Below are positions 34,375 to 42,913 of a stretch of DNA of 64,000 bases, one piece after another. Where the stretch lies: positions 254,545 through 318,544 of the forward strand of contig CAWEJL010000006.1 of NCBI GenBank assembly GCA_963809385.1, in the 5' to 3' direction. Position 1 is the stretch's first letter. Each line of letters opens with the position of its first letter. The stretch comes from JAKAIY01 sp963809385. GTDB taxonomy: Bacteria > Chloroflexota > Ktedonobacteria > Ktedonobacterales > JADMIN01. The notes beneath the pieces were generated by a model. That model did not search any database, was not told the DNA's origin, and saw nothing but the letters and a program-made list of their open reading frames with translations. Made by a program: the position numbers and the translations under genes.

Positions 34375-34932
34375 ATGCCAACGGGAATTACGCTGCCGGG
34401 CGCGCCAGATACGCTGGGCGCGCTGGCGGCGATGCGGGGAATCATTCTGGCGGAGTGTCTGGTGGGCGGCATCTCGCCCTTCGCGGCGCTCGCGGCGGCG
34501 GACGCGGCGCGCTACGGCGTCGCCAACGCCGTCTTTATCGGGCGGCCCAAGGACTTCAACGACGCCTACCTGCCGCAGTGTGTGATCTGGATTCCACCAG
34601 AGCAGAGCGCCGCGCTGGAGGCCGGAACGGCGCTGGACGGCCTCAGCGGGCGCGCCAGCGCGGAGTTCGAGGCGCTCGTCCAGGTGTTTGTGGATATGCG
34701 GACGGACTGGTACGCGGGCGAGCAGCAGATACTGGCCATCCGCGACGCCCTCTGGCCCGCGCTGCTGCGCCACGCGCGCCTCGGCGGAACGGTTCCGACG
34801 GTGATCGCCAGCGAGGCGCGCGCCGGTCGCGGCCTGGACTACGAACAGATCGCCGGGGTGGAATATCGTATGTTCGAGGCGCGCTGGTGGGTGCGGCAGC
34901 AGTGGAGCGTCGCGGGCGGGCTTGTGGTGTAA
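34375..34932 (+). CDS. Phage-module hypothetical protein
   Basis: A 185-residue protein with MPTGITLPGAPDTLGALAAMR, KDFNDAYLPQCVIWIPPEQS, VQVFVDMRTDWYAGEQQILAI and EYRMFEARWWVRQQWSVAGG. The composition and the last segment, a short strand ending in a hydrophobic tail, resemble tail-completion or terminator proteins. Its place as the last gene of the module fits that, but no family is certain. Beyond it no tail gene follows. Confidence 0.5.
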   Translation: MPTGITLPGAPDTLGALAAMRGIILAECLVGGISPFAALAAADAARYGVANAVFIGRPKDFNDAYLPQCVIWIPPEQSAALEAGTALDGLSGRASAEFEALVQVFVDMRTDWYAGEQQILAIRDALWPALLRHARLGGTVPTVIASEARAGRGLDYEQIAGVEYRMFEARWWVRQQWSVAGGLVV

Positions 34933-35009
34933 TGGTGGGGAGACGTGAACAGCGGCGCACGGTTGGATGGGCGTGAATGCCCCGTGCGCGCATCTGGAAT
35001 GGAGGCGGC

Positions 35010-35993
35010 GTGAGCGTTACAGATGAGGAACGGAGCGAGCGGAAGGAGCCTGTGGCTGTGGTGGCGCGGGTGATGACGTGGAACACGCTGGCGGGCGGCT
35101 GGCCCCGGCTGGACGCGATCGAGGCCGTGATCCGCGACGCGCGGCCCGATGTGCTGGGCATGCAGGAGATCGAGCCGCGCACACTGGACGCGCTGGCGGA
35201 GCGACTGTGCATGGAGCGCGTGTATGGCGTCTCGAACAGCGGGCGCGGCTCGCCAATCGGGCTGCTGAGCCGATGGCCTATCCGCGAGGCGCCCGCGCAT
35301 GCGGACACGCCGCTGCGCAACGCGCTGCTGGAGGCCGTCATCGAGCCGCCGGGCGCGGCGCCGCTGCGGGTCTTCGTCGCGCACCTCGCCGCCCAGTACA
35401 ACGCCTGGCGCGCGGGTGAGGGCGAGCGTCTGCGCGAGCTACGCTTCATCCTGGCGCTCATGTCCCAGGCCCAGGCGAAGGGCGGCGAGCCGCAACTCCT
35501 GATGGGCGACTTCAACAGCATGGCGCCGGGCGAGCCGCTGCTGGCCTCGCGGCTGCTGCTGCGTGTCGCGAGCAACGACGCCAGGCGCGCCAACGGGGTG
35601 AAGTTGCCCGGCCTGCCGGGCGTCGCGAAAGTGTTGCCGCCACCGCTCCGCTCGCTGGGGAGCGTGGCGGTCGCGCTGGCGCGCTGGGCGCCCACCGCAG
35701 CGCTGATTGACGCCGCCGCCAGCGTCTATACCCCGCGCGCCGTCATCACGGAAACGCGCGCATCGGGCCTGGTGGATCTCTACGCCGCCGCCCTGCCCGA
35801 CCCGCGCCTGCGTCAGATGACTTGCCCCTCAGACGCGCCAGCGGGCCGCATTGACTACATCTTCGCCAGCCCCGCGCTGGCCAGCGGCCTCATCACTTGC
35901 CTCACGCTGGTGGATGGCAAGGCGCGCCCCGTCACCACCGCGTCGGACCACCGCCCCGTGCTGGTCACGCTGACGCTGGGGTTGCGCGCGTAA
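35010..35993 (+). CDS. Endonuclease/exonuclease/phosphatase family protein
   Basis: A 327-residue EEP-superfamily hydrolase. Active-site motifs in order: RVMTWNTLAGG (Asn), LGMQEIEPR (metal-binding Glu), FVAHLAAQYN (His), LLMGDFNSM (Asp-x-Asn) and the terminal TASDHRPVLVTL (Asp-His). GRIDYIFASP precedes the last motif as usual. The GTG at 35010 is preferred because GGAGGCGGC lies directly upstream. The substrate (nucleic acid, phosphoinositide or sphingolipid type) is not deducible. It follows the phage module but is a normal cellular family. Confidence 0.88.
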   Translation: MSVTDEERSERKEPVAVVARVMTWNTLAGGWPRLDAIEAVIRDARPDVLGMQEIEPRTLDALAERLCMERVYGVSNSGRGSPIGLLSRWPIREAPAHADTPLRNALLEAVIEPPGAAPLRVFVAHLAAQYNAWRAGEGERLRELRFILALMSQAQAKGGEPQLLMGDFNSMAPGEPLLASRLLLRVASNDARRANGVKLPGLPGVAKVLPPPLRSLGSVAVALARWAPTAALIDAAASVYTPRAVITETRASGLVDLYAAALPDPRLRQMTCPSDAPAGRIDYIFASPALASGLITCLTLVDGKARPVTTASDHRPVLVTLTLGLRA

Positions 35994-36004
35994 CCGCGCC
36001 CCGT

Positions 36005-36898
36005 TCAGCGGGTGGCCTGAGCAAATTCCACCACGACGCGGGCCAGCTCCTCGCCGCGGTCCTCCTGGAGGAAGTGGCGCGCGCCGGTGATCGTGACGTG
36101 GGGCTGGGCCGCCGCGCCGGGAATCAACTCCTGGAAGAGCTTGTCGCCGCCGCGCGTGATGCGCTCACCGTCGCTGAACGCGGTCAGGAAGGGCTTCTCG
36201 AAGCGCTTGAGCGCCTCCCACGCCTGGCGGTTGGCGGCGCTCGCCGGATCGTCTGGGCGCGTCGGGACGAGCAGCGGAAACTGGAGCGCGCCCGCCTTGT
36301 AGCGCTCGTCGGGGAACGGCGCCTCGTAGGCGGCGATGACCTCAGGGGACACCTCCGTCGCGCAGCCCAGCCGGATGACGCTGCCAATATCGAGCGTCTC
36401 CGCCGACTGCGAGGCGGTCTGCCACGCCAGGAACGCGCGCGACATCGGCTGGTCGCCAGTGGGCAGGCCGGTGTTGGCCGCGACGACGCGCGCGAAGCGG
36501 TCGGCATGCTCCGCCACCAGCCGCAGGCCGATCAGCCCGCCCCAGTCCTGGCAGACGAGCGTGGCCGCGCGCAGGTCGAGCCCGAGCAGCAGCCCGCGCA
36601 TCCAGTCCACATGGCGCTGGTAGGTGTAGTCCTCACGCGCCGCCGGCTTATCCGAGCGCCCAAAGCCCACCAGGTCCGGCGCGATGACGCGATAGCCCGC
36701 CGCCGCGATGATCGGGATCATCTTGCGATAGAGGTAGCTCCAGGAGGGCTCGCCGTGCAGCAGCAGCACAGGCGCGCCGTCCGCTGGTCCTTCATCCAGA
36801 TAGTGGACGCGAACGCCTTCGACCTCCAGGTAGTGTGGCGTGAAAGCATAGCCCGGCAGGCTGGCGAATCGCTCGTCTGGTGTGCGCAACAGCTCCAT
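36005..36898 (-). CDS. Haloalkane dehalogenase-like alpha/beta hydrolase
   Basis: A 297-residue hydrolase of the haloalkane dehalogenase group (HLD-I, DhlA-like). The oxyanion segment is LLHGEPSWSYLYRKMIP. The nucleophile Asp118 and the adjacent halide-binding Trp lie in LVCQDWGGLIGLRL. The base His is in ITGARHFLQED. The cap-domain residues APFPDERYKAGALQFPLLV align with DhlA. The start at 36898 (MELLRTPD) follows GGGGAG. The predicted reaction is hydrolysis of a carbon-halogen bond; epoxide hydrolases are excluded by the DW pair, but the substrate range is unknown. Confidence 0.85.
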   Translation of the reverse strand: MELLRTPDERFASLPGYAFTPHYLEVEGVRVHYLDEGPADGAPVLLLHGEPSWSYLYRKMIPIIAAAGYRVIAPDLVGFGRSDKPAAREDYTYQRHVDWMRGLLLGLDLRAATLVCQDWGGLIGLRLVAEHADRFARVVAANTGLPTGDQPMSRAFLAWQTASQSAETLDIGSVIRLGCATEVSPEVIAAYEAPFPDERYKAGALQFPLLVPTRPDDPASAANRQAWEALKRFEKPFLTAFSDGERITRGGDKLFQELIPGAAAQPHVTITGARHFLQEDRGEELARVVVEFAQATR

Positions 36899-37056
36899 CG
36901 CGTTGTCTCCCCTTACCGCATACGGCCGTCCGCGCCGCATGAGGAGAGCGTAACGCGCCCGCTGGCGTCATGGCCAGCGGGCGCGTTCGGGAAGGTCAAT
37001 CCGCCGCTCAAAGCGGTCTGCGCGATGTTCTCTCGCCGGGAACTGAAGCGGGCGGC

Positions 37057-38649
37057 TTACCGCGCGCGGGTCGGGACGAGGCGGCCAGATTTGTCCTCGT
37101 CCTCCAGGCTGGCCTCTTCGTGATACTCGGCGTCGGTGTTGACCTTCCACTGGTCGTAGGTCGAGCCAGTAGCGATGTTGCGGGCCACCAGCAGCGCCGT
37201 CATCATCGAGTGGTCCTGGTTGTTGTAGTGGTGCATGCCGTTGCGCCCGACCAGGCTCAGGTTGGGCAGCGTGGGCGTCAGGTAGTCATGGATGACGGCG
37301 AGGTCCTGCTTGTAGGTGTCGTCGTAGACCGGGTAGGCCTTGGGCTGGCGCACGACGACGCCCCACATGACATCCTCCGGCGCGCACATGCCCAACTGGA
37401 CCATCTCGCGCGTGCCGAGCGCCACCAACTGCTCATCAGTGGCCGTCCATAAGCCGTCGCCCTCGAAGCAGAAGTATTCGAGGCCGATGCAGGTCGTGTT
37501 CTGGTCGGGCACCATGTAGGGGCTCCAGACCTTGAAGTTCTGCATGCGCCCAACTTTGACGGTCGGGTCGTGGATATAGATCCAGTTGTCAGGGAAGACG
37601 TCGCGCTTCTTCAGCACCAGCGCCACCGTCAGGAAGTCGCGGTACTTCAGGTCATCGGCGGCGGCGACCACCCTGGCGGGCATGGCCGGCTCCAGCTTGT
37701 GGACCAGCTCGCGAATGGGCAGCGTCGAGATGAACTGCGAGCCGGTAACCTCGCCTGTCTGACCCGACGCGGTATCGCGCACGGTGACGCTGGTCACGCG
37801 GTGGCCGTCGTGGTGGATGCTGACGACTTCCTGACCGAGCGCGACGATATTGCCGCCCGCGCGCAGCTTCGCCGTCACACGCTCCCACATCTCGCCGGGG
37901 CCGCGCTTGGGATAGCGGAACTCGTCGATCAGCGTCTTAATGACCGCGCCACGATCGCCATTGTCCTTCTTTGGCGGCAGCAGCGCGTTCTTGATCGCCG
38001 TGGTCAGGTCGAGGCCCTTGATGCGCTGCGCGGCCCAGTCCGCGGAAAGCTCAGTGGTGCTGATACCCCACACCTTTTCGGTGTAGGTCTTGAAGAAAAT
38101 GCTGAACAGCCGGTGGCCGAACTGATTGGTCACCCACTCTTCCAGGTTGCGCGGATCGCGGGTGGGGAAGACGCGCGCCCAGGCGTAGCTGGTGATGCAG
38201 CGCACCGTTTCGATTGGCCCCATGTTCAGCAGCGCGTTGCTGGCCTTGAGGGGATAGTCGAAGTACTTGCCCTTGTAGAAGATGCGCGAGAGGCGTCCGC
38301 GCGTCAGCATTTCCTCACCGAGGATCTCGGTCCAGAAGTCCTCGACTTCCTGGCTTTTGCTGAAGAAGCGATGGCCGCCAATGTCGAAGCGGTAGCCCTG
38401 CCGCTCTTCGGTGCGCGAGATGCCACCGACGAAGCGCGGGTCCTTCTCGAGCGTGACTGTGGGCAGGTGGTAGCGCATCAACTCGTAAGCCGCCGTGAGG
38501 CCCGCCGGGCCCGCGCCCATGATCACCGTGCGCTTCGCCGCGTCAAGCGCGGGATGGCTCGTATCCGCGCCAGCGGCGGACGCCGCGCCATTCCCCGTCG
38601 CTGAGCTTGCGGAACGCGGGTTCTGTGACGCTGAGAGCATTGGGTCCAC
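37057..38649 (-). CDS. NAD(P)/FAD-dependent oxidoreductase, UGM/protoporphyrinogen-oxidase-like
   Basis: A 530-residue flavoprotein. An Ala/Ser-rich N-terminal ~38 residues precede the FAD motif TVIMGAGPAGLTAAYELMRY. GYRFDIGGHRFFSKSQEVEDFW and KTYTEKVWGISTTELSADWAAQRIKG are typical of the UDP-galactopyranose-mutase-like amine oxidase group. The C-terminal NLSLVGRNGMHHYNNQDHSMMTALLVARNI closes the FAD site. In many bacteria this family is encoded near glycan or polyprenyl genes; here the neighbours give no pathway. The product may be a sugar mutase or a lipid desaturase-type enzyme. Confidence 0.82.
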   Translation of the reverse strand: MDPMLSASQNPRSASSATGNGAASAAGADTSHPALDAAKRTVIMGAGPAGLTAAYELMRYHLPTVTLEKDPRFVGGISRTEERQGYRFDIGGHRFFSKSQEVEDFWTEILGEEMLTRGRLSRIFYKGKYFDYPLKASNALLNMGPIETVRCITSYAWARVFPTRDPRNLEEWVTNQFGHRLFSIFFKTYTEKVWGISTTELSADWAAQRIKGLDLTTAIKNALLPPKKDNGDRGAVIKTLIDEFRYPKRGPGEMWERVTAKLRAGGNIVALGQEVVSIHHDGHRVTSVTVRDTASGQTGEVTGSQFISTLPIRELVHKLEPAMPARVVAAADDLKYRDFLTVALVLKKRDVFPDNWIYIHDPTVKVGRMQNFKVWSPYMVPDQNTTCIGLEYFCFEGDGLWTATDEQLVALGTREMVQLGMCAPEDVMWGVVVRQPKAYPVYDDTYKQDLAVIHDYLTPTLPNLSLVGRNGMHHYNNQDHSMMTALLVARNIATGSTYDQWKVNTDAEYHEEASLEDEDKSGRLVPTRAR

Positions 38650-38884
38650 CCAGTCTCCTCCTGATCAGGCGTCTCCCGCCGGCCACGCCGCGAACGCCCC
38701 GAATAGATGCCATCTATACATCATCGCGTGGGCGGCGCTCGCGCTCACGCGATGGCCCACATACGTCGCACTGTCGCGTACTATCTAGGTATAACGACGC
38801 AGTATACATACCAGCGTATCATGCGGGCGCATCCTCTGGAATGGTGGTGGAACTTCGGGTGGGGCGGGCGGGAAAAACGCGGCC

Positions 38885-39799
38885 TCAGTTGGCGGAGGCC
38901 AGGTTGACCTCCGCCGTGGCGATCAGTCCCGCCAGCGCCTGGAAGAAGCGCTCCGGCTGCTGCAACTCCGGCAGGTGGCCCGCCTCGGGCAGCGTGACCT
39001 CCAGCCCGCCGCGCTCGCCCAGCGCCTCCGCCGCCGCCCGCGCCTCAGCGGCGGAGCAGAGCGGATCGAGCCCTCCCCGGATGACGGCGGACGGCGCCAG
39101 AACCGTGCGCGCCAGAGCGAGCGTCTCCGTCCGGATGGTGTCCATGTCCCGCCAGAGCGCCACCGACGCCGCCACCGACGCCGCATGCTCCGGTCGCGCG
39201 CGATCCGCCCGCCGCCGCTCCTCGATCGCGCGCGTCGCCTCCGTCGTCGGACCGAGCGCCAGCGCTGTCAGGGCAGGCTCCGCCAGCCGCGGCAGCGCTG
39301 GCGCTCGCAGCGCGTAGCCCGCCAGCGTCTCCAGCGTCCCGCGCGGCGCAAGGCCCAGCGGTCCCACCAGCGCCAGCCCCGCCGTCCGCTGGGGATGCGC
39401 GGCGGCGTAACGCACCGCGACGCCCGCCGGAATCCCGCTGGCCAGGAACACGGCGCGCGCCACACCGAGGCTGTCCAGCCACTGGCCCAGGACGCCCGCC
39501 AGGTGGTCGAGGGTGTAAGCGAAGTCCGCAGGGGAAGGCCGCGCTGAGGCGCCGAAGCCGGGCCAGTCGAGGGCGAAGACGCGCCGCTCCGGCGCCAGTC
39601 GCTCCAGAATGCCGCGATAGTCGCGCCAGGTGTAGCCGACGTCGGGCAGCAGGACGAGCGGCGCGCGGGCCAGCAGCGCGCGCGGGGCGTCGTTCATCGC
39701 GGTGGCGATGCGCTGCCCCTCGATGATGACGCCGCGCTCTTGAAGCGGGTTCGACGCGGCTGGCTGATCCGCTGGGGATGCTGGTTCAGATGCGCTCAT
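38885..39799 (-). CDS. Alpha/beta hydrolase fold protein, nucleophile altered
   Basis: A 304-residue protein with the fold landmarks PLVLLPDVGYTWRDYRGIL, RVFALDWPGFGASARP and the late EAGHLPELQQPERFF (His). Where hydrolases have G-x-S-x-G the sequence is FLASGIPAGVAVRYAA, with Gly at the Ser position in the most natural alignment; the nearby Ser is one residue early. It may be inactive or use a shifted nucleophile. The oxyanion HG dipeptide is also replaced by PD. The start at 39799 is uncertain (no clear ribosome site); upstream codons translate family B repeats. Confidence 0.72.
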   Translation of the reverse strand: MSASEPASPADQPAASNPLQERGVIIEGQRIATAMNDAPRALLARAPLVLLPDVGYTWRDYRGILERLAPERRVFALDWPGFGASARPSPADFAYTLDHLAGVLGQWLDSLGVARAVFLASGIPAGVAVRYAAAHPQRTAGLALVGPLGLAPRGTLETLAGYALRAPALPRLAEPALTALALGPTTEATRAIEERRRADRARPEHAASVAASVALWRDMDTIRTETLALARTVLAPSAVIRGGLDPLCSAAEARAAAEALGERGGLEVTLPEAGHLPELQQPERFFQALAGLIATAEVNLASAN

Positions 39800-39829
39800 G
39801 GAGAGGGTTATACCATAACGGCGGGGAGG

Positions 39830-39955
39830 CGCGGCCTTGAAAGGCCGGCGCACGGCGATGGGGCATGAATGCCCGCGTCGAGCCGTGCGCCGATGGGCCG
39901 CGCCTTGGCCTTTCAAGGCCGCCGTCGCGTGCCCCGGCCTTTCAAGGCCGGGATT
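39830..39955. repeat. Cluster of family B repeats
   Basis: A direct copy at 39833 ('gcggccttgaaaggccggcg') is followed by a 'gggcatgaatgcccg' palindrome. Inverted copies follow at about 39906 ('ggcctttcaaggccgcc') and 39938 ('ccggcctttcaaggccggg'). It lies between two minus-strand genes. Confidence 0.8.
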
Positions 39956-39962
39956 GGCCCCC

Positions 39963-41163
39963 TTATCGCTTGACGTTGCTGGTAGCGGGGGCCTCGAAGG
40001 TGATCTCCAGCGCGCCGCCGCCCATGCGGGCCACGGTCGCGTCCAGCGGCGCAAGGACGGCGGGCAGGGCGATGTCGCGCTTGAAGTTGCCAACCTCGAC
40101 GATCAGGTCGTCGCCCTTCTTGGTCATCACCACTTTGCCCATCTCGACGTGTGGCAGTGGCAGTCGCAGCACGTACTGGTCGCCGCGCTTGACCAGCTCC
40201 TGCGGCGAGCCCTGGTAGAAGACCTTGGTCGGGTCTTCGTCGCCCCAGATTTCGCTCGCCAGCTGGGCCAGCGCCTCGACGCCGATCACCTCGCGCGAGC
40301 GGTAGGGCGCGTCCCAGACGGGCAGCGGGTCGAAGGTCTGGTGAATCTGATGGTAGTAGCCGCGCTGCTGTTCCATCATATCGCGCAGCAGCGCGTCCTG
40401 CGGCGGGGGAACGCTGGAGGGGTCTTTGACGCCGGGCAGCACGCGATTGCAGATCACGCCGTCAATCGGGTAGCCGTAGAGCGTCAGGTAGGTCTCGGCC
40501 CGCAGCGCCTCCTTGATGACCATTTTCTCCGGGTTGACGACCAGCCGGTAGCTGCTGACGGAGCTGTCGGTGAGCGTTACGCGCAGCGCCGCCACCTGCG
40601 TATTCAGCTTCTCGAGCTGCTCCACGACGTTGACGCCGGGCAGGAAGGTCTTCAGCAACGGCTTGGCGGCGTTGAAGGCGATGTTGCGCCAGCCGGTGAC
40701 GCGGTTGGCGTACCACAGGAACGTCTCCGGCATGCTGAGCAGGCGCACCGTCTCGCCGGTCGGCGCGGCGTCCACCACGACGACATCGAAGCCGGCGCTG
40801 GTGGCCTGGCGGTGGATGTTGAGCAGCGCCACAACCTCGTCCATGCCGGGGATCAGCGCCATCTCCTCCGCCGCGACCTCGCTCGCGCCCTGCTTCTTGA
40901 GGGTGTTGGTGATGTAGTCCTGCACCTTGCCCCAGCCAGCGCGCATCTCCTCCAGCACGTTGATCTCCTGCGCCCAGAGGTTCTCGGCGATCTGGGTTGG
41001 CTCGGAGGTCAGCGGCTTGTCGAGCGCGTCGGCCAGGCTGTGGGCCAGATCAGTGCTGACGACCAGCGTGCGCTTGCCCAAGCTGGGCCGCGCGCGCGGC
41101 GGTCGCGGCGGCGAGCGTCGTCTTGCCTACGCCACCTTTGCCAAGATAGAGGATGAGCCGCAT
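39963..41163 (-). CDS. ArsA/Get3-family ATPase, one frameshift near the N-terminus
   Basis: The product starts at 41163 with MRLILYLGKGGVGKTTLAAA (deviant Walker A of ArsA/Get3). After AARAAQLG the frame breaks: an extra G in a GGG run near 41077 shifts into a stop. The adjacent frame continues KRTLVVSTDLAHSLADAL (switch I), VVVVDAAPTGETVRLL (switch II/Walker B) and VICNRVLPG. It ends with an Hsp20-like domain (VEMGKVVMTKKGDDLIVEVG, KRDIALPAVL), as in the chlorosome/cyanobacterial-type ArsA-HSP20 proteins. Every other segment is intact. A role in arsenite export or tail-anchored protein targeting is possible; no arsB lies adjacent. Confidence 0.82.
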
Positions 41164-41385
41164 CCCGCTTAGACCTTTCCGTGCGATCCCGTGAATGGAG
41201 AAATAGCTGACTGTCACGCCGTCACGCCTGATATTGGCGCGGCGCATGCTGCTTGTGACTGCCCGTGACGCGCCATCGCGAGCGCCGCCGGGAGACTTCC
41301 GGCGCGCGCCTGCCCGCGTCATCACACTCTACGCGCCGCCCGCGCGCGTAGTTGTACGCCCCCGGACCGTGCGCCCAGCGCCTGG

Positions 41386-41548
41386 GCGCCTGAAGGCGCG
41401 GCTACGGGCCCCAGGCGGGAACCCTGAACCCGCCTGGGGGCTTCGCTGCGCTCGCCCGCAGGCCGCGAAGGCCGCCTGCGCGGCCTGGGACGCGGCGGGG
41501 AGAGCCAGCCAGCGGTTGCGGACAAGCGGACAATTCACAGGGCCTGGG
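41386..41548. repeat. Family A element with MITE-like right end
   Basis: 'gcgcctgaaggcgcggctac' opens it, an inner palindrome (ccccaggcgggaaccctgaa then cccgcctggggg) follows, then 'cgcgaaggccgcctgcgcgg', and the right end acaattcacagggcctgg (41530-41547) matches the terminal repeat of the element at 21682-21818. The left terminal repeat is not seen. Confidence 0.75.
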
Positions 41549-41811
41549 CAGTATGGCGCATGCCCTTGATTCCAGGCGCGCGTTTTCGGCATGATAGGCG
41601 TGTTGATTATTTGCATAGTCTTTGTCGCGTGTTTGCGTGGCGCTGGGGAGCCTCCCAGCGCCGCGTTGAAGCGCCGCCAGGCGGCGCGGGAGGCGGTCTT
41701 TCTCATGCTGGCCAGCTCACGTGACGCTTCCTTCGAGGGCGATGCGCGCCACATCGCGCCGCTTAACGCCGCGCACGCGCAGAGCGCGCGAGGCGTGGGA
41801 GCCATGCGGGC
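41549..41811. other. Region without a supportable gene upstream of crtB
   Basis: A short open frame from 41591 starts with a hydrophobic MIGVLIICIVFVACL but turns into Arg/Pro-rich sequence that overlaps crtB. I see no ribosome site or family match, and the stretch 41164-41385 also holds no gene. It probably carries the crtB promoter. Confidence 0.4.
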
Positions 41812-42786
41812 ATGCAGGGCCATGCGGGCCATACGCTGGCGGGCGCCCAGCCCGCCGCCGCGCCCGCCGCGCCACACCGTGCGACGGCGGGCGCGCTGGA
41901 CGGCTCCGCCTCGCATACCGGCGCGACGCTCGACGACGCCTATGCCTACTGCCAGCGCGTGACGCGCGAGATCGCGCGCACCTTCTACTATGGCTCGGTC
42001 TTCCTGCCCGCCGAGAAACGCCGCGCGGCCTGGGCGCTCTACGCCTTCTGCCGCATCGCGGACGATATCGCCGACGAGCCGGGGCTCTATCCTGAGCCGG
42101 ACGCCGACCTGGCGCGCTGGCGTCAGGCGCTGCTCGACACCTACGCCGGACGCCCGCGCGGCCCGGTGATGCGCGCCTGGGCTGACACGCTCACGCGCTA
42201 CGCTGTGCCGCTCCAGCCCGCGCTGGACCTGCTGGACGGCGTGGAAATGGACATTCGCGGCGACACCTACGAGACGTTCGACCAGCTCCGGCTCTACTGC
42301 TACCGGGTCGCGGGGGCGGCTGGCCTGCTGATGGCGCCGGTCCTGGGCTACGCCGGGCCGGAGGCGCTGGACGCGGCGGTGGACCTCGGCATCGCGATGC
42401 AGCTGACCAACATCCTGCGCGACCTCGGCGAGGACGCGCGGCGCGGGCGCGTCTACCTGCCCGCTGACGAGCTGGCGGCGTTTGGCTACCCCCGCGCCGC
42501 GCTGGAGCGTGGCGAGCGGACGCCCGCCTTCTACGACCTGATGCGCTTCCAGATCGCCCGCGCGGAGGCGTATTACCAGCGCGGCCTGCGCGGCGTGGCC
42601 CTGCTCGACGCCGACGCCCGGCTGGCCATCGCGCTGAGCGGCGTCCTCTACCGCGCCATCCTCCAGCGCATCCGCCGCAACGGCTACGATGTCTTCACCC
42701 GCCGCGCCCACATCTCCACGGCGGGCAAACTGGCGATGCTCCCCGGCGCCTGGCTGCGCGTGCGCCTCGGCGCGCCCCTGGCGTAG
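41812..42786 (+). CDS. crtB: Phytoene synthase (squalene/phytoene synthase family)
   Basis: A 324-residue head-to-head prenyl synthase. The first aspartate motif is FCRIADDIADEPG and the second QLTNILRDLGEDARRGRVYLP, with FYYGSVFLPAEKRRAAWALYAF upstream and YRVAGAAGLLMAPVLGY between. RRGRVYLP and the length favour phytoene synthase over squalene synthase; the alternative (hydroxysqualene or dehydrosqualene synthesis) cannot be excluded. An Ala/Gly-rich 30-residue N-terminus precedes the domain. No other carotenoid gene is adjacent. Confidence 0.88.
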   Translation: MQGHAGHTLAGAQPAAAPAAPHRATAGALDGSASHTGATLDDAYAYCQRVTREIARTFYYGSVFLPAEKRRAAWALYAFCRIADDIADEPGLYPEPDADLARWRQALLDTYAGRPRGPVMRAWADTLTRYAVPLQPALDLLDGVEMDIRGDTYETFDQLRLYCYRVAGAAGLLMAPVLGYAGPEALDAAVDLGIAMQLTNILRDLGEDARRGRVYLPADELAAFGYPRAALERGERTPAFYDLMRFQIARAEAYYQRGLRGVALLDADARLAIALSGVLYRAILQRIRRNGYDVFTRRAHISTAGKLAMLPGAWLRVRLGAPLA

Positions 42787-42869
42787 CCTCTACCCGCCGT
42801 GAGAAGGTCCTGCCGGGCGAAACAAGCGCAGGACAAACCGCTCGCCCTTCACCTGCCACGCTGAGCCGC

Positions 42870-42912
42870 GACCCCCTCGCCCCGCAGGGAGAGGGGGCAG
42901 GGGTGAGGCTCC
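42870..42912. repeat. Family C hairpin
   Basis: 'accccctcgccccgcaggga' with 'gagggggcaggggtgag' lies between the convergent crtB and TIR-TPR genes. Confidence 0.75.
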
Positions 42913-42913
42913 C

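Noticed and set aside
41591..41962. Small membrane or lipoprotein gene upstream of crtB
   Set aside because: A hydrophobic start with a Cys is present, but the rest is Arg/Pro-rich, overlaps crtB and lacks a ribosome site.
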